64,000 bases of DNA from Pleurostoma richardsiae (taxonomy: Eukaryota; Ascomycota; Sordariomycetes; Calosphaeriales; Pleurostomataceae), in assembly GCA_030052745.1 (NCBI GenBank), contig JANBVO010000008.1:558001-622000 (forward strand), in the 5' to 3' direction. The translations under genes and the position numbers were made by a program. The notes below the pieces were generated by a model that did not search any database, had not been told where the DNA came from, and saw nothing but the letters and a program-made list of their open reading frames with translations. Positions 1 to 11,913 of this stretch are shown piece by piece; position 1 is the stretch's first letter, and the number at the start of each line of letters is the position of its first letter.

Positions 1-177
1 AGATGATGCAGCCCCCGGCCAGCGCGAGACCTCACTTCTCGAGCGCGCCCATGCCGCTAACGCTGCTGACCACGCTCTCACCTGGCTCCAGGCCATCTCC
101 AAGTATCGGAAGGCCGTCTTCTGGGCCTGTGTCTTCTCGTTCACCCTGACCATGCAGGCGTGTGACGCGACTTCGGT
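1..177 (+). pseudogene. 5'-truncated sugar-permease (MFS) fragment
   Basis: An open frame from the window edge to about 177 reads through a short N-terminal region and into a first membrane helix (YRKAVFWACVFSF). This resembles the start of fungal alpha-glucoside/maltose permeases, where a Tyr-x-Lys-Ala-x-x-Trp stretch precedes helix 1 and a GYD-like triplet follows it. Here that triplet position reads ACD. A good splice donor (GTGAGT) follows directly at 178. No sequence resembling the rest of a 12-helix transporter was found before the next gene starts at 1019. I read it as a relic or a gene broken by rearrangement. It could also be the first exon of a gene whose later exons are too diverged to recognise. 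The start lies outside the window. Confidence 0.4.
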
Positions 178-1018
178 GAGTCTTGAATGGCACATACACC
201 CGCCTAGCACGGGGCAAATGAGTGAAACGCAGTTTCTGATCAGGTATAGACGACAGTCTATTGCCCACCCGTTCACCTCCTTATCTATGATATGGTGGCT
301 TGTTCCAGCATGTAGTTGGTTATTTACGGCCAACGTGGCTTGCACGCGCTGGCTCGAACCGTACCTCCGTACGCTCACACTGGATGATTCCTGTAAATCA
401 CGTCCAATGGGACTAAGTTGCTGCAGCTCTGTTCCCTATTGGCAAGCCCAGATGCGTGTTTCGGTAGTTGAACACCGGATCGTCGTACAGACAGAACTAC
501 CCCAAGGAAACCCTTCGGACATCCGATACGGCGCGGTGACAGACAACAAAGAATGATGAAGTCTCATAGGCCTCGCAATGCAGAAATTCTAGTCCGCACT
601 TCCACAGAATATGAACCAGCCCCCCACTGTCTTGAAGATCCTCGCTTCGACTGCAGCCGTGCGGGTGAGACATGCATCCGACGGGGTGGCTGGCAGCTTT
701 AATCTCGGGCGTACAAGTGATGGCTGCCCTAGTTTAGGTGCCCGACCTCCGTGGTGAACGCACGCGGGACGAATAGTAGTGGTATCTCACGTTCTACTGC
801 GGTGATGGACTGGGGAGATAGGCGGGTTCATCTCGAAGTCGACGATGGGCTGGCTGAAAGTCTCATGTGTAGTGGACGACAGAACAGAAACACATATATT
901 ATGCAGTTCCCAGCAAGCTTTTCATCGTGCCTCGAACTCGAAGCCCATCTTTCGTTCATACTCCTACTTTACGGCACTACCGATCACCACAACGCAAGCA
1001 GCCCAGTAGACTGGCAAC
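178..1018. other. Gene-free spacer
   Basis: About 840 bases between the permease fragment and the first intact MFS gene. Short open frames occur on both strands but none shows a domain, a signal peptide or a plausible splice pattern. The 3' part presumably contains the promoter of the gene starting at 1019. Confidence 0.4.
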
Positions 1019-2823
1019 ATGGACACCTCCAGGAGTACCGACATTGTCCCGGGGACAGAGATGGTGTTTAGAACGAAGGAGGAGGAGGATAATGGTGTCG
1101 ATGGACCCCGAGACCTCATCCTAATTCCTGCGCCCACAGACAGACCCGATGATCCTCTGGTATGTCCCGCAGTTGATAGATCCTCCATAAGAAACAACTA
1201 GAGGAGGTGACTCTTGCTAACCAAGCCTCAGAACTGGAGTCCAATATGGAAGGCAACCGTGATCCTCAACCAGTTTGTCTTTGTGTTCGTCAGCATCCTG
1301 ACGCCTCTATCCATCTCGCCCCTGACCGAGATCTTCATCGCGGAGTTTCACAAGTCTCTGCCACAAGTGAATATGCTGGTACCTAATGAACAGCCCTCAT
1401 TCTTGCTTCTGACAGCCATCCAGCTAACAGAAGAGTCATCAGTTCGGAGTAGCCGCTATCACGCTTGGCTATGCCAACTTCCTCATTGTCCCGGCCGCCA
1501 ACGTCTTTGGTCGACGGCCAGTCGTTATCATCTGTGGCTTGATCTGCGTGCTGGCCAACGTGTGGCAAGCCCTTGTCACCAGCTATCCCTCCTTCATTGG
1601 GGCTCGTGTGATATCCGGGTTAGGGGCCGCTGCCAACGAGTCGATCATGCCGATGGTGGTCGCGGACGTCTTGTTCCTGCACCAGCGCGGACGCTCCATG
1701 GCCCTTTACTTCTGGGCCTACTTCCTGGGGCTTTTCATTGGGCCCATAATCTCTGGCTCCATAGCAGCTCAGATGAACTGGCGCTGGTTCTTCTGGGTCT
1801 GCACCATCCTGCAAGGCGCTAGTCTGCTGCTCATCGTCGCGGCATTCCCGGAGACCAAGTACGAGCGCTCAGCATCGTCGACTCAGACCCCCCCACGCCA
1901 AGCCATCACCTCTGGAGACGATAAAGCGGTCGAAGCGCAAATCACAGATGCTTCCTCCCAGGGCTCTGGCCCAATAGACGCCACGGCTCCGTCCTCCCCT
2001 CGCCCCGTCGGCCGGCCGTCAATTGCACAGTTCTCGCTGGTTCCCCGGCTTCGCTTCGCCCATGGCCTCAAACCGGCCATCCGCGACGTCATCTCACCTC
2101 TTCGAATCTTTGCTTACCCCATCGTGCTCTGGGCCGCGTTGTCGATGGGCTTTGCTGCCAACAGCCTCCTCGCCCTCAACCTGACTCAGGCGCAGGTCTT
2201 CGCCGCGCCCCCCTATCTCTTCAGTTCAGCCGAGATCGGCTATGTCAACTTCGCCTTTGCTGTAGGTGCCATTGTCGCGTTGATGACGGCCGGCCCTTTC
2301 AGCGACTGGGTCGCCCTGCGGCGGGCGAGGAGGAACGGCGGCATTCTGGAGGCAGAGATGCGACTCCCTGCCCTCATACCGTACGTCTGTATCTCACTTG
2401 TCGGCATGGTCGTCGCTGCCATCGGCTACCAGCGCTCCTGGCCCTGGGAAGCCATCGTCATTGTTGGTTACGGTTTTGTAGGCGTCCAGGTCGTGGGAAT
2501 TCCAGCGATTGTGATCAGCTACGCCGTTGATAGCTACAGATCTCTGCCGGGAGAAATCATGATTGCTGCTACCATTGTGAAGAACACATTCGGGGTGAGT
2601 ACATCTGCTTATGACTGCCTGAGGGCGTTCATCTGCTAACAATAATCAGTTCGGAATGGTATTCTTCTTCAATGACTGGGCTGCTGGGCAAGGCTTCATA
2701 GCCCCTGTCCTGACTCTGATGACGTTGACCGTCGGATTCTCCCTGATAGGGCTTGTTGTCTTCGTCCCCTTTGGAAAGAGATTTCGGAGGATGACCAAGG
2801 ATTCATCCCTCCATGCGCTGTAG
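1019..2823 (+). CDS. MFS transporter, DHA1-like (drug/polyamine H+ antiporter type)
   Basis: Four exons: 1019-1159, 1232-1378, 1443-2594 and 2650-2823, giving 537 aa. Introns are 55-72 nt and all junctions are in phase 0. The protein opens with a hydrophilic tail of about 45 residues. It then enters a first membrane segment (NWSPIWKATVILNQF), as in fungal DHA1 carriers, with the family signature NVFGRRPVVI between helices 2 and 3 and a Trp-Arg-Trp-Phe (NWRWFFWVC) stretch near helix 6. A variable central loop of about 80 residues, rich in Ser, Pro and Thr, separates the two halves. Length fits the family (500-600 aa). It probably exports a small molecule by proton exchange at the plasma membrane; the substrate cannot be read from sequence. 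It is convergent with the next MFS gene, with only about 130 bases between stop codons. Confidence 0.85.
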
Positions 2824-2956
2824 CTAACGCATTTGGTGCTGTGGCGATGGGAAGAATGATGAACATCACAAGAAGAGGGTCGCTGTCCGTGTATTGATGT
2901 GTTTTATAGATGCGAGGATTTTTGGAAGAGTTGATGGATAATGGCAAAGACGGGAA

Positions 2957-4904
2957 TCAGACCTTGGTCTTCCACTTCCATCTGTGATCAAGACAAGCCC
3001 ACCTAGCAAGACCGAAACTGACCGCCGAAAGAAAGAGGACGCTGCCAAATATGAAAACCATCCCCCGAGGGCCCAAGCCCTGAAGGATCTGCGCGCTAAC
3101 AGGAATACAGAGAAGCGCGCTGTATATTCATCGATCAGAACGATCACCCGAGATAGAAGGTCGAGGTACTCACGAGAAGCTGACCACGCTGTAGCTCGTC
3201 CCGTAGAAGCGGCCGAATTCGTCGGCTGTGCACAGCCTAGTGAGTGTTAATCAGTAGTGCATCTGCATAGGGCCGTCGCCATTTCCCTACTCACTGTCCG
3301 ATGCAGACGGGCGCCATGCTGATGAGGCTGCCTGTCCCAAATCCGAACAGCGGAGCGAAGAAGTATAGGGTCCATATCCGGTCCCCAATGGATGTCCAGA
3401 CTGCGAAGGTGATCAAAGTAGCCCATAGGAGCGTCAGGATGGCCGTGTTGAAGCGTCCCAAGTGGTCTGACACGGCGCCTGCCACGAAGCGTCCAACGCC
3501 GGAACCGCTATTCAGGACACTGCGAATCAGGAGCCGTACTCAATATGGGTAAAACAAGCCGGAGAGACATCACTTACGCATTGACACATGCCACTATGTT
3601 GAATGCAGTCACCTCGTCAAACCCCTGGGCAGTGGCCCAAGTCGGGAGCAAACCCATCGAGCCGACAAGAACGAATTCGAACACTAGAGGCGCAGTTGCC
3701 ATTAGTCCGGCCAAAGCCTTCCAGCAAAAGCCAAGAAAAGGGAATTAGGCCCCTGGATAGACTCACGAGAGATGCCCACAGTAGTCCACAGGAATCTCCA
3801 GTCCCGAAAACATCGCACGTCAATCGCTCTTCTTCCTTCCCCCCCTTTCATCCGGCCGCGAATCAGCATATTCCCAAGTGTGACAAGCAACGCCACGATG
3901 CCAGCCAGGATGCGCATCGTGACTGGCCACCCCAGGGTCTCCAGCGTGGCCCTCATGAGCAAGGGGAATGCCACGCCGCCGACGCTGCTGCCCACGAACA
4001 CGGCACCGCTCGCCAGACCCCTCCGGCGCTGGAACCAGTGAGCCAGCACGCTGAGGGCAGTAGTACACAGAACGGCCGCGCTAGCGCCGCACACGAATCC
4101 CCAGGTGACGAGCAGTAGAGCATAGCGACGGCCACCTCTCCCACCACTGGTCTCACCGCAGCTGCCGCAGCCAAGGAAACTCATCGCAACGAGCCCGCCG
4201 ACGTATCCAATACTGCCGGCGAGCATGAGCTTACGAGGCCCATGGGCATCAAAGAGCGGGCCGACGCGCACGCCAAGAAAGAGACAGAGGAAGACATTCG
4301 TAGCCGGTATCCAGGCCACATCACGCGAGGTGAACGAGGATAGCTGGTGCCTCTCCATGTACGACTGTAGCACGCCGACGCTGTTGATCAGCCCGAATCC
4401 CGCCGTTACGGTGCAAAAGGAGCCGAGAGCCGTGAGCCAAGCACGCAGGCCGCCGTCCGGGATGGGTGGAATAGGAGAAGCAGTACGGAGTTCCTTGCCA
4501 CTGTGGTCGCCTGGCGGTGAGCTGCCTGGAGACCAACTAGTGAGATGTTGAGGGCCATTCCGGGTGGCCGTGAAGGATACTTCCTCGTCGCAGTCCCGCT
4601 CAAGCTCTACGCGCAGCCCCGGAGCTCGGCGTATGTAAGTCGCAGCTGGTATATTGGGTGGGTGATGGCACTGACCAAATTCGCGCAACGAAGTGCGCTC
4701 AGAACATAGTTCCTTGCGACCAACGCAACTCGGTCCCTCAGCGTGGAGTCCGTGACCAAACGCAGGACCATCCAAAGCAGAGTTTATGGCCGCAAGGGGC
4801 CGTATCTGCGCCGGGCGCGGCACCTTCAAATAACCATATTGTTCGTTTGGGACAGCAGCCGACTCTCTTGCACTTGTGCTCTCCTGCTGCATCGTGGACG
4901 CCAA
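2957..4904 (-). CDS. MFS transporter, monocarboxylate/riboflavin (MCH) type
   Basis: Five exons on the minus strand: 4904-3767, 3683-3578, 3519-3295, 3236-3174 and 3119-2957, giving 564 aa. The N-terminal 145 or so residues are hydrophilic. The domain then begins with IPDGGLRAWL, the typical PDGGWGW-like entry of monocarboxylate-porter family proteins. Later landmarks are the loop GPLFDAHGPRKLML between helices 2 and 3, HWFQRRRGLASG between helices 4 and 5, and the C-terminal RWACLDHRWKWKTKV that closes many MCH proteins. The acceptor at 3683 was chosen because it restores the phase and the family motif SLFEFVLVGSMG. The family in yeast includes the riboflavin carrier Mch5, but most fungal members have unknown substrates. 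The exact start is uncertain because the N-tail is not conserved. Confidence 0.8.
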
Positions 4905-5877
4905 CCCGTTGATGTCGGCTTAGAGCAAGACACCGGAACCAGTCAATTCTAGGCCCGGCTGGAAGATATGCCATCTATCATACATCAATGTCTGACTCGA
5001 CAGAGCAGGCCGTCGGGAGGAAAGGGGTGGGGTGGGTCTCACTATATCGAGTTACCAGGTGCCGTGCAAACCTTCGGGCAGGCTGGACGCAGGTCAAGAC
5101 AATAAAGACACCGATAGTCCATCGTGTTCAGCTAGGCCGTCGAGCCTTTCCAAGCCCTCGGAGCTGCTACCGAGACTCTAGGCTGAAGAGAACTTGCTGT
5201 TACTGCGGCTACCTAGACTTCCAAGTGAAGAAGCCGTTCTCCGCTCAAGACCTAGGTCCTGCGCTCATATCACGCATACATGGCGTACTCAAGAGCTTGT
5301 CTGGGCTGCAGCCTGGAAAGTTAGTTACGATATCGCACGTCAGCCCCCTCGTCGCTCAAACATGCTAAGAGAGTAGTGACCCGTGAAGTGCGCGGGCAAG
5401 GTCTCTTACTACTCAGAACCGGGAAACCGGGAGCAGAACACCAAGCCGGAGCTAACAGGAGAGTGCAATAATCTTGTTGCTAGAATGCCGCAACGTGCAG
5501 ACGGCGAGGCATCTGTGTCAGTTAGGCATACGTGATCTGACACAGCCCTTCCGTGGTCGATTTCCTCTTCCACCGCAAATTCTCGACTGTGAAGCTCACG
5601 AAACCACTTTGCGAAGGGGGCCAACAATGACTCCCGAGTAGAGCCGATACGATAATTTCACATTCGCCTATGATGGGCGGATGAGATGCGTGCAATACCT
5701 TGATAAACTCCTGGGAATCAAATGGCCGTTACCCGTCCCGTCCCATCCCAGTTTCTGACCCAAGCCGAATCCGCCCCAATAGTGACAAGCTGCTCACCGT
5801 GACATCCGACGTAATCTGCATCCGACGTATTTCGCACCATCCTAGAGGCACCACTACGTCCAGTATACCGGCTCATC
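4905..5877. other. Gene-free spacer
   Basis: About 970 bases between the start of the MCH-type transporter and the stop of SWC3. It presumably holds the transporter promoter and the SWC3 3' end. The open frames present are short, overlap on both strands and show no recognisable product. Confidence 0.4.
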
Positions 5878-8209
5878 TCATACCTCCTCTGGCTCCCTCC
5901 GGCTCACGCTCGCCACAAAACTCTGATACTGCTCATCCTCGCTTGATGCATGTTTTCCACCATCTTTGAGGGATGGGAGACGGGTCGGCACCTTGTTGAC
6001 AGCCTTGTCCGTTTTCCAGAGCAGGCGCCGCTGCCACGCGTTGTACTCCTCTGTCTCCGTGGATGTGCCGTTCGTGTCGTCCTCTTTTTCCTTTTCTGCA
6101 GGTTGGCTATCGTCCTTGGCATCTTTATCAACCTTTGGAAGGCGCATCGCGAGCAAGACATACTCGGCCCTTGTCATAGTGTCCATAACGTGATTCATGT
6201 ATCGCCGTACTTCGTCAGGCGGTGCCACTACTCTGACTAGGTTCTCCAGGTGCTTTCCCGTCGGTGACCAGAGCCGGACAGTGACCGGCTGGTAGTAATC
6301 CAGTGTAGGATCACCACCATACTCGGATGTACTGCCTTTCCGAACAATGAGAAACGAGGCAATCACCTGTGGCCCAGACTGGGACTGCACATACTCCAAG
6401 ATACTGAACTTGGGAAAGAGGTATCGGTCACCGTTACCGCCCGAGAACTCGAACACGATAGCGGAAATGTCAGGTTTCGCAGGGGGCGGCGGGCCTTTCG
6501 ATCGAAGAGCCTGCTGAGGCTGCGGCTGAGGCGGCTGCGCCGCCTGGTTCGTAGACGCTGTTGCGAGTTGGCCATTTACCAAGCCGTTGGGCTTCGATGG
6601 CCCGTTGGCCGGGACGGCGGATGGCGGCTGTAATCTCTGTAGCTCTCGTTCCCGGGCAACTCGATTCTTCAGCCTATCCAATGCAGCCTTCAGGTCGGTA
6701 GCATCCGAGAACAGCGGCCGATTCTCCGCTATGCGCCGTACCATATCCCTTATCTTGGTGTCATCTAGGGCAGCCTTCACAAGAAGAACGACGAGCGGGT
6801 CACTTCCAGGCGGCGGCCTCAGATCAGCAGAGGTTTGTCTTGGATTCGTAGCAAAGACAATATCCAAGATCGCTCTGACCTCGTCGGCGAAGTAACGAAC
6901 GGTCCTCCCGTCTACGAGCAGCCGATCTGCCGATGGTCCCTGTAAAGCCCCTTTCCTCTTACTCTCCAGGGTGATTTGATCAATGATCGCCTGGAAACGC
7001 TCTAGCTCATCCTTAGGAGCGTTACCACCAGCAACTCGTTTCATAAGATCACGAAGCTGTGGATCCTCCGTCGCCTTTTCCGCCAGAGTTACGATTATAG
7101 GATCGGTGCCGGCCGGTTGAGCCGGCCGGGGCGGAGGAGTCGACATTGTGGCGTTCACAGTCGGAGTTGTAGGTACAATACGTTGCGGGGCCGGCGACCT
7201 GCTAACCAGAGGCGGCGGCTGGCCCGGTCCAGCAGGCGCGGGACTTTGTGAAGGCATCGGGTGAGATGGCTGTGGAGGATAGGAAGGGGGAAGACTGGGC
7301 GGCCTGGGAGCGGGCTGTGGCGTCATGGAGCCGGGGGACAAGACAGACTCCATGCCTCGTGGTGACGGTAGTGGGACTGGCGGCGCCGGGCTTGCTGTCG
7401 CAGGAGGTACGGGCACGGCGGCCTGGGGCGGCGGAGGATGCGGCTGCGAAGGAGCTGCCGTGGGTGTCTGTGTCTGCGGCTGTAGAGGGGTTGGCGCTGG
7501 CGCAGCAGTCGAAGCCGTTGCAGAAGGTGAGGAGACAGCTGGAGCGGCAGAGTTGGAGGGCGGTGTGGGCGGGGGAGGCGGGGGAGGCGGAGGCATCGTG
7601 CCGTTCGGAGGGCCGTACTGGATGATAGGTCGGAAGACGGGTGTAGGTGGAGGAGGCTTCGGGTCCTTGACCGCAAACATGGTTGCTTCGAAGACGTGAG
7701 GCTCAACCGTGATGGTCACCTGGCCCAACTTTGTCATACTGTCCTTGGGCGGGTTGTTGGGCTCCTCGATGACGACGCCCTTGCGCTTCGACGGCTTGGT
7801 CCAGTATTTCTCAAATATGCCTTCGGTTATCCATCGTTGACGCGATCGAGAGACAGACTCGTGAAGCACACCACTGCAGTAGAAATGATGTCAACAGTCA
7901 GAACAACAAGACATGCGCATGCGCATGTGCATCGGGGGGGGTGGCGCGCGGCTCTCACCTCTCTTGGATAGACTGGTATTCTCTGCTGGGCAGGTCGTCT
8001 GGCTGGGCATGTTCAACAGTGGGTAGAGGCCACCCAGGCTGAACGGATCTGGGCAGGTTCTGGTAGGGCAGCGGTGGCTCATCGGGGGTGGGAGTGGGTG
8101 CTGAGGAGGGCGTCGCGGAGTGATTGTCGTCGGGGGTCGCGGTCCTCTTCTTAGAGACGTGCTCGACGCGAGCCGCAGCACGAGCCGGCAGCTTCCTCTT
8201 CTTCTCCAT
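5878..8209 (-). CDS. SWC3: SWR1-complex protein 3 (Swc3)
   Basis: Two exons: 8209-7959 and 7873-5878, with an 85-nt intron, giving 748 aa. The N-terminus (MEKKRKLPARAAARVE) is basic and AT-hook-like. It is followed by the family core around residues 85-160: LPSREYQSIQE, then RSRQRWITEGIFEKYWTKP, then IEEPNNPPKDSM and VEPHVFEATMFAVKDPKPP. This pattern is characteristic of fungal Swc3. Residues of about 170-340 are extremely proline-rich, including a run of nine prolines. The C-terminal half returns to conserved sequence ending near residue 748. Swc3 is a subunit of the SWR1 ATP-dependent remodeller, which exchanges H2A for H2A.Z in chromatin, so the protein acts in the nucleus. The ATG at 8209 begins a typical family N-terminus. 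Confidence 0.88.
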
Positions 8210-9136
8210 GCTTGGGCTGCGCTGACGAAATTCCAGCAGGGATAGAGATCCGACGACAGCCTCAACTGTTATAAATGCATCGGGGCGGGATCGTCAGAGC
8301 AGGATTCGTCGCAAGACAATCGGGCGGCTCGATGTTGTTGTGTCCCGTATTTATGGACGGGTTATGGTATCTTACCAACCTACCCTAACCCAAGGTGTGT
8401 AGGTAAGGCACTGGAGGTGAAAGAAGCGTGGAGAGAGGATGGCGAGAAAAGCGAAGTGGGGCTGGTACAAGGTACACATAGTCACATCGAGAAGCACAGG
8501 GGGACCCCCGTGAGCGGGCTACCTATTTTCACAGGGGCTAACCGGGAATTATACAACAACGGGGGCAACTGCACTGGCAGCTCCTAGGTAGTACCAAAGG
8601 TACCTACCCAAGTACCTTAAATTTGTCGTGTGCATACAGAAGTCAGTCCGTAGTATCCTGACTCTCCATTTTCTGAAGCAAAAGCGGGATATAGGTATGT
8701 TTATAATAACTTCACCTTTCCGCGCCTTCTACTTCGCTGTTGTGGTGTCTATCTAGGTAGGTACCTTTATATAATCCGGCCCCCGTGCTGATAAAAGTCG
8801 GATAAGCGCGCGATCGCGTCCTCGCTTGTCCGTGCTAACATCTGCACCAGGTTGTCCTTCACCTGGCAGCGGTATGATCCAGTAACTTCTGCTAACGACG
8901 ATGTTCCCTGCCACTCTAAGATGCACGGTTTGAAGTGGCCCAGCAGCTCCTGATAAGCAGACCGGTGATCATATCGTCCTACACAGGTCAGGATATATTC
9001 GCGAAGAGAGATTTGATGGACAGAAACAGGTGGCGGAGGTATAGTATAACAGATGCCCTAGAGAAATACCTTCTAGTCCCACTCAGTGTCCCAGGGCGTC
9101 CCAACACTCCTTCCTTCCATCTGGCTGACCAGAGCG
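8210..9136. other. Shared promoter region of SWC3 and the ABHD12-like gene
   Basis: About 930 bases between divergently transcribed genes. It contains several copies of the TACCTAGGTA-like element (8365-8400, 8583-8620, 8750-8770). No coding signal was found. Confidence 0.45.
8580..8770. repeat. TACCTAGGTA-type palindromic elements
   Basis: Short palindromes such as CTAGGTAG, GGTACCTACC and CTAGGTAGGTACC cluster here. The same motif recurs in other intergenic regions of the window and is nearly absent from coding exons. Confidence 0.5.
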
Positions 9137-10646
9137 ATGCCATCCAGCAACAAGGCCTACTGGGCGTTCGCCGCCCTGGCGCCCCTGGCGCTCTACCTTC
9201 TTTTCATCGGGCTTGCCATGATTCCTTTCTTCCAGCGACAGTAAGCTTTGCTCGAGGTGCTTCGTCTGCAGTTGTGCCGCTCCGGGATGAATCATGCTAA
9301 GTGACTTCGGCGCAGTGCCATCTATGCTCATCGCTTCCACACATTGTGGTGGACTGACGTGGATGAGCCCGAGAAATGGGGGTTTGCGAGTGAGCACAAT
9401 CTACATGCCTCCTCCGTGTCTGCACCTGTGCTTCGCCTATCTCATTGGCTCCTCTCAAATGCGGTGGACGGTGAGCTAATAGAGCGTTTCTCCCCGGTCA
9501 AGAAAATCAGGTCTCGGCGCTGAGCCTCCAAACCCCTGACGGCGTGTCCTTGTACGCCTGGCATATTCTTCCACTGCCAGTGTGGGCGCAGCACGAAGAT
9601 CAGCTTGTTAAGCAGCCTGCTGTTGCTCCTGAGGAGTTCACCAAATCCGAGGCGTTCAGATTGTTAAGAGAGGATCCTCACTCTCGTCTGGTCTTATATT
9701 GTACGGTACTCGCGGTCTTTCCTTGTTCCCCTGAAACGTCCGGTGCCTCTCCGTGCTTGTCAGTGTCTAACTCTTCTCTACAGTCCATGGCAACGCCGGC
9801 CACGTTACTCAGGGCATCCGGGCCGCCAGCTACCACGTCCTGACTGATACCTCTTCGTACCATGTCATCGCTATCGATTACCGCGGCTTCGGCCACAGCA
9901 CTGGCAGCCCCAGCGAGGAGGGGCTCATTACCGATGCCTCGACGGTCGTCGATTTTGCCGTCAATGTCGCCGGTGTGCCCCCCAGCCGCATCGTCCTCCT
10001 TGGCCAAAGCCTCGGCACCGCCGTCACCTCCGCCGTCGCTGAGCGCTATGTTGCGCGTGGCGTGGACTTTGCCGGAGTAGTGCTCGTCGCGGGCTTCAGC
10101 AGCCTACCCACAATGTTGTCGGGCTACGCAATTGCGGGATACGTGCCCATACTACGCCCTTTGGGAATTATCCCACCGCTGCTGGATTGGGTCATGGGCT
10201 TCATTGTCGACAAATGGCTATCCGCCGAGCGGCTCGCGAGCATGGTGCGGGCGGTGAAGACCAGAGGCGGCAGACTGAGACTGTCGCTGATCCATGGTGC
10301 AGATGATCCCGACATCCCCTGCCGCGAGAGCGATAAGCTGTTCGCTGCGGCGGTGAACGCGACCGTCGATAGAGGCTTAGATCCTCAGGATCTGGTAGAG
10401 ATGAAAGATGTGCGGACGGTCTGGAAGGGCAAGAAGGCTTTCAAGACCACTTGGGCGGCGCCACCAGACACTGTCATCACCCATGAGCAGTTCCCTTACG
10501 GCGGTGAGTAACAACCAATCTCGCTCCCCGACCCATGGCAGACACTGAACAGCACAGGCCACAATGACGTTATGATGTACGCGCCAGTCACTCTAGCGAT
10601 CATGAGAAGCTTTGGACTGGAGGGCACCGTCTATTCGCAGGCATAA
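9137..10646 (+). CDS. Alpha/beta hydrolase, ABHD12-like membrane serine hydrolase
   Basis: Five exons: 9137-9240, 9316-9389, 9503-9700, 9784-10503 and 10558-10646, giving 394 aa. An N-terminal hydrophobic segment (residues 8-32, AYWAFAALAPLALYLLFIGLA) looks like a signal anchor. The hydrolase core shows the oxyanion-strand motif LYFHGNAGH, the nucleophile elbow GQSLG with Ser201, the acid-loop HGADDPDIP with Asp299/Asp300, and the catalytic His367 in YGGHNDVM. This order and spacing match ABHD12/ABHD13 and yeast YNL320W-type proteins, which act on lysophospholipids or monoacylglycerols at the ER or endosomal membrane. The substrate here is not known. The acceptor at 9503 was chosen because it keeps phase and gives the family-like FAKNQVSALSLQTPDG. 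Confidence 0.82.
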
Positions 10647-10801
10647 TACCACCAGACCGTATGCAGTCCGCCGGACAGATATATTAGACGTACTTTTCCG
10701 ACATACCAGAATGGCTGAGATATAGCCACGAGCCTAGAGATAATGTAGGCACTAGTACCTGGTCAACTGTCACTAGTGATTCGTGTCCCCTTAGCGATCT
10801 A

Positions 10802-11135
10802 CTACGTCCCCAGGCACCATGCCACCATCGCCAACATCGTCAACTGTGGCACCATAGGCCGCCCGTCCCGATATGCCAGGACCGTCCCCAGACTGACTAC
10901 CGCGCCGTTCCCCAACAACGCCCCCTGTCGTGTCGCTGAAAAGAGGACACCGAGGCCCACCATAACCCTAAGCGCCGCGCCGAGGAACCCCGTCTGCGTC
11001 CGTGTCAGGTGTCCGCCAGAGAGCCTCACATTCCAGTCGTTCTTGCGCTTGTAGTATTCGGCTGTCTCGCGGGATGGGAAAGGGGCGCTGACGAAGGGCA
11101 GCGCGGAAAGTATGAACATGGCGCCATAGACGTAT
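10802..11135 (-). CDS. Small hypothetical membrane protein (5' exon uncertain)
   Basis: The main exon runs from 11135 to 10802 and encodes 111 residues. It has two or three hydrophobic stretches (YGAMFILSALPFVSAPF, LGAALRVMVGLGVLFSA and MLAMVAWCLG) and a polar signature between them (AEYYKRKNDWNVRLSGGHLTRTQTG). A branch-plus-acceptor sequence (GCTAACCTCTCTAG) ends immediately before 11135, so a 5' exon is expected. The best candidate is a very short one starting near 11205 (ATGACACA, donor GTGATA), but that is speculative. The regular hydrophobic pattern and the clean splice site argue for a real gene. It resembles conserved fungal integral membrane proteins of unknown function; I do not assign a role. 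It is convergent with the ABHD12-like gene, 155 bases away. Confidence 0.55.
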
Positions 11136-11913
11136 CTAGAGAGGTTAGCGATGGTTTCGGTGCCATCTTGAGCTATCGCACCAGGCCGGGTATCACTGTG
11201 TCATTTTTGGTGGCCGCTCTTCTGATATGAGGCTCCTGGTTTCCTCTTCTCCGAAACAGGGTACCAGAACCTCATTCACCGTTGCTGATCTCACTTTCTG
11301 CCGCAAGGTGGCGAGGCAAGGAACAGCAACTTGTTCTACACAGTAGGCCGTCGTTTCAGTCAGCCCAGAGTTTCGTATTTAGCGTTTCGTAGTACCAGAC
11401 AAGAGACAACCAACTCCACTCCGCGGGATCGTCAACGTCAGCCCGCGGCGGAAGCTGACGCTGATGCGTCCTATCATGATGTCAGACACAGTTCGGAAGC
11501 ACAGCGGCGGCGGCCGCGAACGTCACAGGTCTCAAGTTGGCTATTATTCAAGGTGGAGATATATGCTTGATCCAAACGCGAGAATCTCCCAACAATAAAC
11601 ATAAGATAATCCTCCTTGAAGATCATCCTGGATGATAAGACTTATATGTCATGCTTCCAAGATACCAGATGATAGAGCGGATGCAAAATACACATCACAG
11701 GCCTTCCTGGCTTCACCGTCCTAGACTTGTGTTCTGCAGAATTACTTGATACTGTCGCTTAGAAACGCGGTACAAATTTTGTTTCTATAGGTTGAGCAGA
11801 GCGTACCTCGGCAGGACTGCCTTCTAGAATGGCCAAAGTCCAACAAAAGCGCTCCAGTAAGCGCTCACTATCCTAGAGCAAGCACTTGTTGTATGAGGTG
11901 AGAAATGCGCAAT
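11136..11913. other. Spacer between two minus-strand genes
   Basis: The left part should hold the promoter and possible tiny first exon of the small membrane protein. The right part is the 3' flank of the 391-aa gene. Nothing else is supported. Confidence 0.35.

Noticed and set aside
1019-4904. Two neighbouring MFS genes as part of a secondary-metabolite cluster
   Set aside because: No synthase, oxygenase or pathway regulator lies nearby; the flanking gene is SWC3, a housekeeping gene.
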